Part shown: positions 1 to 11,704 of the stretch, piece after piece
Layout: each line of letters starts with the position of its first letter
How positions within the stretch are numbered: the first letter of the stretch is position 1
Source of the DNA: Musa acuminata AAA Group
Taxonomy: Eukaryota > Streptophyta > Magnoliopsida > Zingiberales > Musaceae
Reading direction: 5' to 3'
Assembly: GCF_036884655.1 (NCBI RefSeq)
Contig: NC_088339.1
Coordinates: forward strand, 26,121,501-26,185,500
Length of the DNA: 64,000 bases
Position numbers and translations under genes: made by a program
Notes under the pieces: generated by a model
Told to the model about the DNA's origin: nothing
The model's database searches: none
Seen by the model: the letters and a program-made list of their open reading frames with translations, nothing else

Positions 1-131
1 CCCATTTCTCTCAAATCCAACACGAATAAACATCGTTTGCATAAAAATGATGGAAACAACTCTTCCAACAACAAAAAATAATAATAATAATATACCCAAA
101 AAGAGTCACGTCGTATGTCGAATCGCAAGCC

Positions 132-904
132 TCAGTAGTAACTCCATGACAGCAGCAGAATCGCGAGTACGGTTCTCGCCCACCATCCCACCTCAGATAT
201 GACACTGCTCCTATTCTGCATTTACCGGAGTGATATAGAGGTGAATAAAATCTTATTATCACAAGGAGGAAAAGACATTTCATATATAGTAAGGATAGAT
301 AATGAAGACGAGTTTTGATCTCAATCACCAAGTCATCCGGTTGTGGCGCCGGGCTGGGAACGTTCTCCTCTGGGGGTGTTGGTACAGCCGGTGCCGGCGG
401 GCTGTGCAATGTAGGAGCGGGTGCTTGTGCATGCTTCTTCTTATGCCTCCTCCTCCTCCGGTGCTTCTTCTTACTCTTTGCAGGAGCAGGTGCAGGGCTG
501 AGCTCGGGCGGTGCCGATACTGGCACGAGCGCAGCTGGAGCCGGGGTTGGCACTTGCGGCGATGGCGGTAGAACGGGTGGCAGAGTCGGTGGAGGCACAG
601 CCGGTGACGGCGATGTTGGCGGCGGTGAAGTAGGCGCTGGTGGTAAAGGTGCCAATGCCGGGGGAGGCGTTAGCGGTGGAGGTGTGGCTGGTGGTGGTGG
701 CAGCACCGGTGGGCTGGGTGAAGAAGCCGGAGGTACTTGCGGGCTTGTTTGGCTGGACGTAGGTGGCGACGTGACCGGAGCTGTAGCAGCGGTGGGTGGT
801 GGTTGTTGAGATGGTGCAGCAGCCGGTGCTTGGGCTCCGGCGATGCCGATTCCAATGCATGCAAGCGACATGAAACAAAGAGTAGTGCACCACAAGGACT
901 CCAT
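132..904 (-). CDS. Lysine-rich classical arabinogalactan protein (AGP17/18/19-like)
   Basis: Two exons, 904-329 and 215-132, give 219 residues. The start at 904 is followed by a hydrophobic signal peptide (about residues 1-24) ending before QAPAAAP. Residues 25-142 are rich in Pro, Ala, Ser and Thr (PAP, SPP, TPP), the typical context for hydroxyproline O-glycosylation. A basic block at about 143-158 (KSKKK, RRRRR, HKKKH) marks the lysine-rich AGP subclass. The frame then reads into non-AGP sequence, but a phase-0 GT donor after ...PQPDDL and an AG acceptor before NRSSVISE join a short exon. That exon ends in a hydrophobic tail (VLAILLLSW), as expected of a GPI-anchor signal. Known family role: cell-surface proteoglycan in wall and growth signalling. 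The second exon is inferred from splice sites and the tail, not from a transcript. Confidence 0.85.
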
Positions 905-1421
905 CGATAGATGAGGGTCGAGGTGTGTGTGTGTGTGAGGGATGCACGTCCATCTGGTGCTGCATATAAAGAGATCTGACAGCAGCTCGAGGGTTTGCAG
1001 GGGGAAGGAAGCAAGGAAGGTGGTTGCGTTGGAGGAGTAATTAAAAGGACAGCAGAACAACTTGATGGAATGATTTGGGTTGGAGACAACACATCATTAC
1101 CTCCGATCTGGTTTGAGAGCTACAAGCAAGTTAGAACAATTTGAATTTGCTCTTCATGTATTAATACCACAAACACAGCATCATCCAGTTGGGCCTTTCA
1201 CGAGTTACAGGTACTTGTTGATGGATCTTTTCTTGCTGGAAGATGAAATGTCAGTATCCGTAGGAAGATGCTTACCACCAACAGGTTCGCTGGTTTCTGA
1301 AGAAACCTTCACTCCAAATCTTTTACCACCTAACCTTCCCAAGAGATTGATGAATTAAAATTGTATAACTTAATATAATAAAATGTAAGGGTATTGATAT
1401 GGTATTTCGACAACTACAAAG

Positions 1422-1481
<60 letters not shown>

Positions 1482-2309
1482 CTTGCTCCAACTGTGTAGG
1501 TGTAATCACTGTACATGTCATATATCCTAGTAAAAAAGACCTTCAAAACTCCTATTTGCTTATGAATATTTCTTTTATTTTTCCCCTTGAAAAAACAAAC
1601 ATTACAATTGTAAAACAATAAAATTTTATTGTTTGTGATCATTGGTCATATTTTTAAGATGGCATCAGATGAGATAAGTGTATATTTTTTTCGATGTTTA
1701 ATTAAAAATATTATGTAGTATCATTTTTCATTTGAACTTGTATCATACATTCATATTTCGCTCATGCAATATCTCAGTACCAAATTACTAACCTTCTTTC
1801 GAATTTAGTTATCCGCTTCGAACTCCCTTCTAAAGAATTCCGAGAACTAATTCTTTTTTTTGTCTTTGATTGTTACTAACCTTTTTTTGTGATTCATCTG
1901 TCCTAACATAGTTTGGCCATCAAATGCATGGATTAGTGAGGAAACGTCAACTTCTTATGAAACATTTTCATGCCAAGACCAAGATTCTATACAACGTAAA
2001 CAACAACTGGAGTATGGAACGTAGTCTTGAGAGGAAGTTGGGAGGAGTTGAAAGAATCATCGTCTTCAAGTTTCCTATGATCCATCAAAGAAGCCATTAG
2101 GTTTTAGGAACACCGGGAAAAGTCCCCAACGATGATACATTGCTAGTTGATACGACAGTGTTGTGTGTTCAATGCAAGAGCGGTTCAAAATCATGCTTCC
2201 GAAATGCCAGAAAAATAAATGAAAATTTGGATCCGATCCTGTTTGAATTTAATGGGTACAAATATAAGTTTGACCAAAAGTAAACTGCTGTTCTTGGGGT
2301 CCAATTGGA
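905..2309. other. Intergenic region: AGP promoter side and PERK 3' side
   Basis: No supported gene. The first part should hold the AGP promoter and leader; a TATA-like ATATAAAG lies near 963-970 on the + strand orientation, so its relevance is uncertain. An ATT microsatellite lies at 1422-1480. The rest is AT-rich and should include the 3' UTR of the downstream kinase gene. A 92-codon + frame at 1080-1358 has no recognisable domain. Confidence 0.5.
1422..1480. repeat. ATT trinucleotide microsatellite
   Basis: About 19-20 uninterrupted ATT/TTA units. It produces spurious poly-Tyr and poly-Ile frames on the two strands. Confidence 0.97.
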
Positions 2310-4785
2310 TCACAGATCTGATTGACGACTCCAATTGGACTGGCTATACTCCGAACTGAATTCTTGGCTCCCAAATGCCAACCGCTGAAACAATCTGATA
2401 TCTGCCGTCTGTCCCACGTTGAACACCTCGCTTTGACCCGGTTTGACACCGTTGTGGAGGTCAACGTCGCTCAAACTATCGAGAACTCTGACCACCTGCA
2501 ACCAAGAACACATGAACATGGCCACACCAGAAATCCAGAACTAGCCAGGATGTGACGATCGGGTGATACCTTTCCCATTCGAGGCCTCATTGCTGCGGAG
2601 TGACGGGTACATGCGGCAGCTGCTTCGATCATCCGAAACATTTCGGTGTCGTCGTAGGCATCTTCCAGCCTCGAATCGGGTAGTTCTCCAAACTCTCCAG
2701 TTTCGATGGCATGGGCCAGCAATGGTCGAGCCTGGAAGATTACAATTGCAGTTGACGTCTGAAGAGGTATAATTGCAACATGTTGATTGTATCTTACTCA
2801 CCCACTCAACGAGGCTTTCATCGCCCAAAGGACGAGTGCCATCAACAGGCTTTCTTCCGGTGATGAGTTCCAGAAGCACGACTCCAAAGGAAAACACGTC
2901 AGATCTCTCGGTCAGCTTGCCACTGGATGCATATTCTGGGGCTAAATATCTGGAAACACCAAACCCTATCATCAGATCGTCTAACATGCTGGGCTGTATG
3001 CATGCATGCATATGTTTCACATACCCAAAAGTCCCCATTACACGTGTGGTCACATGTGTGCAGGCATCCATGGCCAACCTTGCAAGCCCAAAGTCAGAAA
3101 CCTGGGAAATGAATCAACACGAGTTACTAACACAACCAAAATAAACACTAACACAACTCCTGTATCGAGGATAACCTGAGCTTCAAACTTGTTGTCCAAT
3201 AGAATGTTCGAAGTCTTTATATCTCTGTGAATAATCCTTGGATGACCTGGTCAAAATCCCAACAAGATGAAGAGAGAAACAGTCAAAATAGACGTGAGAA
3301 CCAAGTTTTAGTGAGGAATTCATACAATCCTCATGCAGGTAAGCTATGCCACGAGCTGCACCAGCTGCGACTTTAACCCTCGTTGCCCAATCCATGGCCG
3401 GCCCTCCTTTCCCTGCAGATGCTAATAAGCTATTTTTGACATCAATGACATAAGTAAAAGGAAACCTTACCGTGAAGATGAGATTCGAGTGTTCCATTGG
3501 GGACGTAGTCATACACGAGCAGTCTTTGGTTGTCCGAGATGCAGTATCCAACGAGCGAGACCAAATGGCGATGGTGGACACGGCTGATGATCTCAACTTC
3601 GGCTTTGAATTCGCGCTCTCCCTGGCCACTGCCCACCTTCAATTGCTTCACAGCCACTTCTCTTCCGTCGGATAAGCACCCTTTGTAGACACAACCAAAT
3701 CCTCCTTCCCCCAAAATATTCTGAGGTGAGAAGCCATTGGTTATCTCGTACAGCTCTTCGTAGGAAAACCACGACGTTGCGCTACCTATCGTGCTGGCTA
3801 CCATCGACTCAGATGCCAGACTTCCAGACTTGTGGTGGTTGTGGTGGTGTACAAGAGGAGCCGATGGAGACCTCTGGTGGGACGACTCTGATAAGTAGAA
3901 CAATGTAAAGGAGGTCAACTATGGCCAAAGTGTTGTCTGCTATTGTCGATGGGAATTACCTGACATTACTGAGGACTGGTATGGTGAAGACATGGCAAAG
4001 CCTGATTCATAGTTAGCAGGTGGCTTCCTTCGCTTTCTCCTTACGATCCACGTGATGGCTCCTAGCAGGCCAAGTAACACAACAGCAGTTACCAGCGCAA
4101 CAGCTACAGCAGGTCCAGCCTTCATGCCGCCATCTCCTGAGGATTGGCCACTCTTCTGTCCCACATCTGAAGTAGGAATTCCCGACCCGTTGGAACTTGG
4201 GCTGATCGGATCAGCTGGAGCTCGATGTGAGGCAGAGGGAGAGGGTGAAGGAGGAGAAGGGGGTTTGGGTGGAGCAGGGGGTGTACCGCCCGTAGAATTA
4301 CTGGGAGCAGGAGCAGGAGGTGATTGGCTGCCAGGCGGCGGGGGAGAAATAGTAGGCGGCGGTGTAGCCGATGGTGGAGGCGGTGGTGAGTTAGTGGGCG
4401 GTGGTGTAGCAGATGGTGGAGGCGGTGGTGAGTTAGTGGGCGGTGGTGTAGCAGATGGTGGTGGAGGAGGAGGAGGGGAGGCAGAAGGTGGTGGAGGCGG
4501 AGTTGAAGCCGGTGGAGGAGACAACGCCGGCGGTGGAGGAGAAACAGATGGTGGTGGAGGGTCCGGTGGCGGCGGAGAAGTGACAACAGGTGGAGGAGGA
4601 ACATCCGCAGGGGGTGGTGGTGTTGGCGGTGGTGATGATGCTGGTGGTGGAGAGGGAGGGGTAGGAGGAGGGGCATTGGGAGCAGGGGGTGGTGAGTTGG
4701 AGGGGGGAGGCGGGGAGAGGGAAGTAGGTGGAGGCGGGGAAGTTGAAGGTGGTGTCGCCGACGGAGAGGGTGGAGGGGAGGACAT
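2310..4785 (-). CDS. Proline-rich extensin-like receptor kinase (PERK)
   Basis: Eight exons (4785-3960, 3887-3471, 3412-3326, 3246-3176, 3101-3025, 2949-2802, 2731-2570, 2495-2310) give 657 residues with every junction in frame. Residues 1-220 are an extensin-like ectodomain of SPPP/TPPP runs without a clear signal peptide, which is normal for PERKs. A membrane helix lies at about 225-247, followed by a basic stop-transfer RRKRRK. The kinase domain shows the glycine loop GEGGFG, the lysine in VAVKQLK, the catalytic loop [11 protein letters not shown], and the APE motif as YLAPEYASS. The C-terminal tail ([16 protein letters not shown]) is typical of PERKs. Role known for the family: plasma-membrane Ser/Thr kinase thought to monitor the cell wall. 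All key catalytic residues are present, so it should be active. The ectodomain contains a triplicated 14-residue unit. Confidence 0.95.
4354..4465 (-). repeat. 42-bp tandem repeat inside the PERK ectodomain
   Basis: Three near-identical 42-bp units encode [18 protein letters not shown] blocks at about residues 111-150. The unit length is a multiple of three, so copy-number change would leave the frame intact. Confidence 0.9.
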
Positions 4786-5881
4786 GCCTTTATATTTTTC
4801 AAGACAAACAAATATTCTTTCCGCCGCCGGAAGAGGAGGAGGAGGAGGAGAGCGTCAAACTAGTTTGAGCTCCTCCCCTTCGATTAACATGCTCCAAGAT
4901 TGCAATGCCATCGAACGCACCGATCGATACCCATCGAACTCCAAGATTGCAATGCCAAAATCCCAGTAGTAAATTTAGCACACAGCCACAGGCAAATCCA
5001 TCCAGAACTCACGACTTTCTCTGCACAAGAGTTGAAAGATCCCACCTTTCTCAAAATTTGCCCGACACAAGGACCGACCAAGAGCGTTCCCGATCCCAAA
5101 GCGCCAAGCTCCACAGTCCAAAACGAGCACTGCATTCCGCAGCGAATGCCCAACCCCAAAAACGCGACCTTTTTCCGAACAAGCTCCGCCGAGTCCCACC
5201 TTACCTTTATCAAAAGATTCCACACCGGAAGGGCGAACCATGAGGAGGAACACAACTCGCACAAAGTCTCGGCCGACCTCCTAAGCCTGCCAGCTAAAGT
5301 CGAGCACGTCGCCAAAAATAAATCTCCCATAAAACTAAAGAATGCCCCGAGCTGTAAACAGAGCAGACCTCACCTCCTCAGCTCTTTCTCCGCAGACGTG
5401 CCGACAACTCAAGTCTTCGGCCCCTCTTGCGTGTGTGTGTGTGTGTATAGAAATATACAGAGAGAGAGAGAGAGAGAGAAGACTTTGCTTGAACACACTA
5501 TCTTCTCCGAAATAGCCTGGAAGAAGTTAGTGACCTTCCTCCAAAGGAAGAGAAATCCTAATTAATGTGGTTTATACGCTCAATATTTTCTATTTAGCAA
5601 CATAAATGTGGTTGGAGTTGTAATGACTCAAAGGTTGGCAAATCAAAATATCATCATTATTTAACTGTGCTACTTTGTCAACCTAACATGCAAATTCCAA
5701 CAACTCACATTGCTTGCTTAGTGGACCCGTTAAACATGGAACTCGAACATGCATCACTGGGTGTCGTCAATGCAGAGCATTCAGGCTTTGACCTTAACGA
5801 TTTATATTGCACCCAGGTTGTGCTAAGTTACAATGAATCAAAAATGATTCATACAGTTCCTTATAATAATCACAGAACAAT
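4786..5881. promoter_or_regulatory. PERK upstream region and GT47 3' flank
   Basis: No supported gene. The part next to 4785 should be the PERK leader and promoter. It holds a (GT)n run at 5431-5446 followed by an (AG)n run at 5459-5481, and a short direct repeat of CTCCAAGATTGCAATGCCA near 4891 and 4940. Open frames here (4900-5565) have no domain and no codon pattern that I trust. Confidence 0.45.
5430..5481. repeat. Adjacent GT and AG dinucleotide microsatellites
   Basis: (GT)8 followed after about 13 bp by (AG)11, in the probable PERK promoter or leader. Confidence 0.9.
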
Positions 5882-8155
5882 TTATAATGAGTAATGGTTC
5901 AATCTATTAAACCAAATCGAGTGCAAAATCATGTGAAAGAGATCATACTTCACTGGTTTATCGTTCCATAGAAAATGCTTCCGTAATCTCCTCACGTTCG
6001 TCTGCATCCTCACGTATCGCCTGCCACTAATTCCCAGTAGAATCTGCTTCAGCTTTGGTATATCCTTCTCTGCTACCACTACAGAGAACGCACCCCAGTC
6101 GAGCACTTCTTCGAATGGGAGCACGAAATTATTTGCTATGATCACCGGAACACAGTCGTAATAGATGGCCTCCACAATCCTTGGGCTATTCACTTCATAC
6201 CCCATTGGGCAGATGCAGAACTTGCTCGATTTCATGTGTTCGATGTATGACATTTTGGCTGCGATCTCATCCGGCAGCACTTCGTATATCCTCATGTCTC
6301 TGTCTCTGCCTCTCCAGTACCGAAGAAGGATGGGCCTAACACGGCCGTGCATTTGTCCGGCAAAGAAGGCCAGAATAGATCTCCTGGAAGCAGGTCTTCC
6401 TCCTATGGCCTTCCGGGGACTGTTGGGTGTTCTTACGTATGTCTCCGCAAGGGAGACATCTTTTCCACGGACGAAAACTCCTTCAGAAACATCTGCGTTG
6501 CATACCACTTTGATCGTGTTCTTCCGCAGATCCTCATGCAGGTTGGTCGTGTATGTTGCCTGGACGAGAAGAAGTCATAGTTGTGATACGAGTAGTAATT
6601 GAAAGATTAGCGGGAGCTTACCCAATCATGGCAAGCAACCAAAAAATGATCTGCTCCTCTTGTCCTGTTCCAGAAAGGATACTTGGCGGAGATGGAGTTG
6701 ACATAGTCCCTCAGAAAGATTGATAGTGGCTGCATACTACGCGAACCAGCAACATAAAGATGGGTTCTCAGCTGCCGCGAACTATATGGTAGGTAGAACA
6801 AGTGGGCCTTGTTTGGATCTTTCACGACAAACCGTGTGTTTTCCTCCATTAATTTCATGAACCATCCTTCGGAAGCGTAAATGCCATCAAGATGTGGTGT
6901 GTGGCAGAGTGGTTTGGGTCCATCCTCGTAGATGTATACCTTCAGAATTCTTTCCATCATCTTATAGCTCCTGAAAGCATTTGATTCTTTGAACTCTTTA
7001 GTTTTTTGTGACCTCTAAGAAGCGAATCGAACAAGGCAAGTGGGACTCAACTAAAGTTAAGAATCAGAAACTAGAACAGTCAAGAAGAGAATTCTTCATA
7101 TAATGAATGATCAGATATAAGAAGAACTCTTCCTCACTTCTTGAAGACTGAAACATTCCGGAACAACGGAGCATAAAGATCCGGGTCGTGCAGAACAACA
7201 GGTGCACCAGCGATCTCCTTCTTTGCGTGTATAAGCTGCAGATCCGTCTGCATTAGCATGATAGGCGCTCAAAAAGTCAAGTAGGGTTCAATCTTACCAC
7301 CGAAAGAACTCTTTTCTGGATCGTAAATGAAGGAAATGCAAGCTTACGCGTCTACCTCTCGCCAGTGATTTGGGACCTCTGCCACTCCTGTAACATTCAC
7401 TTCTGCCGCATTAGAGACTCCAGTCGAAGGCGTCTTAGTGGCAAAGGCCGCCTTGGTGATGTTCTTCGAAGTGGAAACAGACTGTGCACACCAACGCAAG
7501 AAACCAAACTCTCAGTCTCTGACACCATTCCTACTTCACTGTAATACAAACAAAAAGCATCAGCGTTTGTAGGATTCACCATGGCATCATCACCGACTCG
7601 AGGAGGAGGAAGTGGTGCAACGGAAGGAGGCGTCACGGTCGAAACAGGGAGAAAACCGGGGCTTGGAGTCAAACAGGGCTACGGAACGTCAACAAGAAGT
7701 CAGTGGCCTGTTGGTAAACGCTTCAACGTTTGACTTAAAGCCATGCAAGAAAGCAGTTTTGCTTTACCCACCCCATCGGGCACCAAAGGCGACGTCTTTG
7801 GATCATATGCACCCTCGGCCGGAGAAGGAGAAGGCGCAATGAGAGACGGTGATGCGGTTGAAACAGGGACTTCGGTTGGGGGCGGAGTAGAAGCAGGATG
7901 GCGGCCGAGCGGCGGACGAGTGTGACGGTGAGTAGGAGGAGGCGACGGTAGGAGAACGAACTCCTCGGGGGAAGAATTGGAGGGAGGAGGAACCAAAAAC
8001 CAGGCGGAGACGCGGAGGGTGGAGGAGAAGAACGCGTAGAGCGCCGCCGTCGACGCGACGAGGGCGACGAGAAGTAATAGACTCCTCCAACCTCCGGCGC
8101 CGGCACCGCCCCCCCATCCCAGGCAGCGGGCCACTGCCTTCTCATAGTCGATCAT
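5882..8155 (-). CDS. Exostosin-family glycosyltransferase (GT47), Golgi type II membrane protein
   Basis: Six exons (8155-7772, 7678-7580, 7481-7356, 7247-7138, 6970-6622, 6559-5882) give 581 residues. The start MIDYEKAV is followed by one membrane helix at about residues 24-43 (SLLLLVALVASTAALYAFF), fitting a signal anchor. A long Pro/Ser/Thr-rich stem follows, then the catalytic region from LKVYIYEDGPKP through GIYASEGWF, DPNKAHLFYLPYS, ADHFLVACHDW, the RSILAFFAGQMHGRVR segment, KFCICPMGYEVNSPRIVEAI, and CVPVIIANNFVLPFEEVLDW. These match plant GT47 enzymes that build wall polysaccharides; the donor and acceptor sugars cannot be read from sequence. The first two junctions in the low-complexity stem are less certain than the rest: a GTAAAG donor at 7767 competes with the GTGGGT donor I used. 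An in-frame ATG further upstream (for example at 8227) is possible. Confidence 0.9.
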
Positions 8156-8845
8156 GGCCGTGGGCCGGAGATGTTTGGTTCGCGTCGTCCGCCGGCGCCA
8201 GAGATGGAAGGCAGACATCTGCGACATGGGCTTGCGATGGACAGTGAACCCAAAAAAAAGGGCAAGAAGGCGGGGGAAAATTGGCGACAGCGAGGGCGAC
8301 AAATCCGCTGTGTAGTCGTAATTTGGAGCGTAAAATGACGTTCTTATCCCTGATCATTATCACTAAACTCTAATTTAAATTTACCGGTGACGGAGTAATC
8401 GGTAATTGTAACTTTGTTGGTAGTTGTTGCCTCCGTGGGTTTCATTCTATGGTATGAAATCTCAAGATATGGTTACTAATTAGAACAGTATCTCCACTTT
8501 CCAATTTATATTATTACATATATACAAGTAAAAAGCTCAAAATCTAAATACATATTTGGATTTATTCTCAATATTAGGGGAAAAAAGGAAAAATCAAACA
8601 CTGGATTCATCACGGAATAAAGAGTTGAGCCATGAAAGGAGGCAAAGAACTGAATGCTCTCATCGTTTCCTTGATTCCACGGTTCTTCGAAATGTATCTT
8701 TATTCTTGTTCTCTTCACGATCTTCTGTTTCCTCCTTACGATCCTTCGAAAAAGTCAAAGAGGTCAGCGACTGTCTGTCTCTACACCCTTCCCTCCGTAG
8801 ATTTTTATATTTGTCAAACCCTTTTAAGAAGGCCAGGCAGGCCTC
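8156..8845. promoter_or_regulatory. Divergent promoter region between GT47 and the P-loop gene
   Basis: About 690 bp separate two start codons that point away from each other, so the leaders and promoters of both genes must lie here. The middle (8340-8640) is AT-rich. No specific element can be assigned with confidence. Confidence 0.55.
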
Positions 8846-9904
8846 ATGTTCCCAGCCAGCGCGGTACCCCTCCTCCTCAGGTTCGCCGCCGCTGCGATCA
8901 CCGGAGCGGCGGCGCTCGTCGCCCTCAGGAGCGTCCACCGGGAGGAGGCTGTCGCTGCGCTGCGCCGTGATGTTCGCGACGCCCTCCGCCGCCTCGATGA
9001 GCCTCCCGCGGTCCTGGTCACGGGGTTCAGGGCCCACGGGAAGAGCGCCCTCATCAACACCGCGTGCCGTGCCCTCGCCGCTGAGGCCGGACCGGTGCTC
9101 CTCCGGACTGAGACGGCCCCGCGGGGCCCTGGAGGCGCTACACTCGCCCGCCTAGTCGTCCGTGCTGCGGTGGCGAGGGGCAGCAGCGAGGAGGAGGAGG
9201 GAGGGGGGTCGGAGGACGAGGAAGAGGAAGAGGAGGACGCGGTGGTGGAGATGGTGGACGCCCCGGCCCTGCCGGAGCCGGGAATTCTAACGAGGTCGGA
9301 CGTGGAAGCCGCCGTCTGCGGCAGCCCTGGCAACCCTCCGCCGGACTGCGTGATCCTGGTGCTCCGCTGCGGCGGACCGTCGAAGGAAAGTCGCGTGGCG
9401 GTCAAAAAGCTGGCCGACATCGCTACCGTGGTCCGTGAAAGAGGTATATCATTGCACCCCTAAGATGAATCGTTCGGTTCCCACGTCGCGACTCCCTTCA
9501 CTTTCTCTCCCGACATGGATCTCCTTCTTGGCATGTACAGCTCAGTGGCACCTCTACGCAGGCCTTCGGCCGTTGTCTAACATAACACACGGCTGTTGTT
9601 GCTCGTAGGCCTGCAATTTGTGGTCGTGCTAACCCACAAGAAGCACATAAAGAGTAAGAGGCAAGCCGAGGAACTCCGGCGGGAGATCGCCCTCCGAGCC
9701 CGAACAGACTGCGTCTACTTCATCGAAAACTACACCGCCGGCAACATGCTCCATCTCCGGCGTCCCTGGACGTCAAAGAACAACTTCGAGACGCATTTCA
9801 CGGTGCTAACGATGATGAGGCAGTGCATCGAGTTCACCAAGTTGCACCGCAGCAATTTGGCGCGGAAAGCCAATGACAACGCCAACAGCAGTAGGCTACT
9901 ATAG
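8846..9904 (+). CDS. Uncharacterised plant P-loop NTPase, membrane-anchored
   Basis: Two exons, 8846-9443 and 9609-9904, joined in phase 1, give 297 residues. A hydrophobic stretch at about 6-28 may be a signal anchor. GFRAHGKS at 60-67 fits the Walker A pattern GxxxxGKS, followed by ALINTACRAL. VDAPALPEPG near 145 sits where GTPases carry DxxG, and DCVILVLRCGG plus VVVLTHKKH look like the core strands leading to a base-recognition loop; the canonical NKxD is replaced by THKK. An acidic run of Glu/Asp lies at about 113-131. The C-terminal part includes TDCVYFIENYTAGN. I do not recognise a named family; it resembles GTP-binding proteins in plan only. The first exon is very GC-rich, unlike the second and its surroundings. 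Confidence 0.8.
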
Positions 9905-11704
9905 GGAACATGGAAACTTATGTTCTATCAGAAGGTTATCCCAATGCATTCGTTCTCCTGTGAGACGATGTTGCCATCCTCGTATTCTGACATACTAATG
10001 TGAAGATAAGAGTTGACTGTGGTCATTTGTGAGCGTGTATTATTACGTTAAGATATAACATATTTAAAAATCACACAAAATAATTTATAAAACTAATAAA
10101 AATATAATACTTGGTCATAAAAAAAAGATAAATAATCATGCACGTGACGATGACCATACAAGTGCGTCATACCGACCATTAACCAATAACATTAACTACT
10201 AGCACATCAATCATAGAATTAAATGTGAAGGCGGGGCCCAGGTCGCTGGCTGCCAACCTCTCGACTCCGGGAGCAGCCGCCGGTAAGCCTTCCCTACCTT
10301 CGCTTTCCTTTGTTCCCATCACCTCCCCTTCCTACTTCCCTCTACGTCGACGGCCAAACCACCCACTCTTTCTCTGCTTTCCATGCTTCCTTCCTTGGGA
10401 GTAAAGAATCAAAAGCACTCGAACCAACAACACATCGGGGAATAGCCTGCACCCAATCCAAGCCACCCAGGTTTCAATCGATTCGATTTATTGTTCCATC
10501 ATCACTTCACCACTCTCCAATCATCCCTCTGTACACACCCACTCATTTACATGCATATTGATGCCATCCGCACGTCTTGCGACGGTCTTACATCAACATA
10601 TCTAGTGGTAAGATTGATAAGACAGACCATCTTTATGATCGCGACACGTGGTGGTCCACCCACCTTACCTTTCTTGTACCCTAATCTGAGCCTGCTCGAT
10701 CACCGATGACGGGATAATACCCTCTTCCCGTCGGTCGATGTACATGTCCCCGTTAGATCACCAACCAATCACCATCTCCAGCTTTTCCCTTTGTCTTTAT
10801 CCGAGTAGGGGGGCGCGTCTACTGAGATACCAATCCCGGCCGTCCGTAGATCCAACGGGTGATGCGCTGATGGATGGGCAAATCCGTCACGTTAAGGAGG
10901 GAAGAGCTCCCCCCGGGAATCGGCCTGGGCGGGAGAGGAGTCGCCTTCTCTCTCTCCCTCTCCCAACCTCCTTCTTTTGCTTCCCTATCCCGTCGCCTCC
11001 CGTCCCACCTAATCCCCCATCTTTTCACGATGCATCCCAGTCTTATATAGCACGATCTTTTCCGTGAAATGGGAGTGCTCAACGACGACCCTCGCTCCGA
11101 AAAATTGGACAAGATGGGGGGATTTTAGGTATGGAATGCGTTCTCTATGTCCGGCGATCTTGGATCATATCGAGGACGAGACTTCTCGTATAGCCGGTGC
11201 AAATTCAATGCGTCGATTTATTCGTGTATTTATGATTTGGTTTTGGTGTTGAGTGATGGAATCTGAGGTGATCTATATGTCATCCCGTTATATCCGTGGA
11301 GAATTCCTCGATTTCTCGTTTGTGAATCTCAAATTCGTGTCGATCGTCTAATTTTTTTCTTTTAGGGACGGATGGTTGCTGTTTCTAATGTTTTACGTTC
11401 TTCCATTTGTTCGTTCATTTGAAAGATCACTTCTTGTGCCTTCCATGATCCAGTATAGCAAGCTTTCTCTGTTCTTTGTTTGTTTAGCCTGGTTACTTTC
11501 GTTCTTTATTTGATCCGTTCTACAACACGATGATTCAATTTGTTGTTTAAGAAAAATCGTTATTAGATTTGATTTCATGACCATATATATCGCGAGCTCT
11601 TCTTTCCTTCGTTGAAAGAATTTTCCGTTTCCTGTGCTAGCGAATAGTTTGCAGGGTTGCTGTTGTTGATCTGGGGTTCCGCCCGCTATTCTGACGACGT
11701 CAAC
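9905..11704 (+). promoter_or_regulatory. Promoter and leader of the KLCR gene, including a probable leader intron
   Basis: No protein gene is supported. G-box-like CACGTG cores occur near 10140 (GCACGTGAC) and 10643 (ACACGTGG). A TATA-like TTATATAG lies at about 11042. The transcribed leader probably ends at 11128 at a GTATGG donor and resumes at about 11655 after TTTGCAG, giving a leader intron of roughly 525 bp. Basis: splice-like sites and the base composition of the region between. Confidence 0.5.
11069..11128 (+). CDS. Small upstream ORF in the KLCR leader
   Basis: A 19-residue ORF (MGVLNDDPRSEKLDKMGGF) starts 25 bp after the TATA-like box and ends exactly at the putative leader-intron donor. 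If transcription starts upstream of 11069 it would precede the main start and could lower its translation. It may also be a chance frame. Confidence 0.3.
   Translation: MGVLNDDPRSEKLDKMGGF

Noticed and set aside
302..809. Glycine-rich or alanine-rich proteins on the + strand opposite the AGP
   Set aside because: They are the complement of the GC-rich proline codons of the AGP on the - strand, which has a signal peptide, a basic block and a GPI tail.
1370..1642. Poly-Ile and poly-Tyr frames
   Set aside because: They are translations of the ATT microsatellite.
4052..4969. 305-codon glycine-rich frame on the + strand
   Set aside because: It lies opposite the PERK extensin-like region; Gly runs are the mirror of Pro codons. 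The PERK model on the other strand joins in frame with a full kinase.
4900..5565. 221-codon + frame upstream of PERK
   Set aside because: No domain, no splice-supported continuation; it overlaps the probable PERK promoter and leader and ends in microsatellites.
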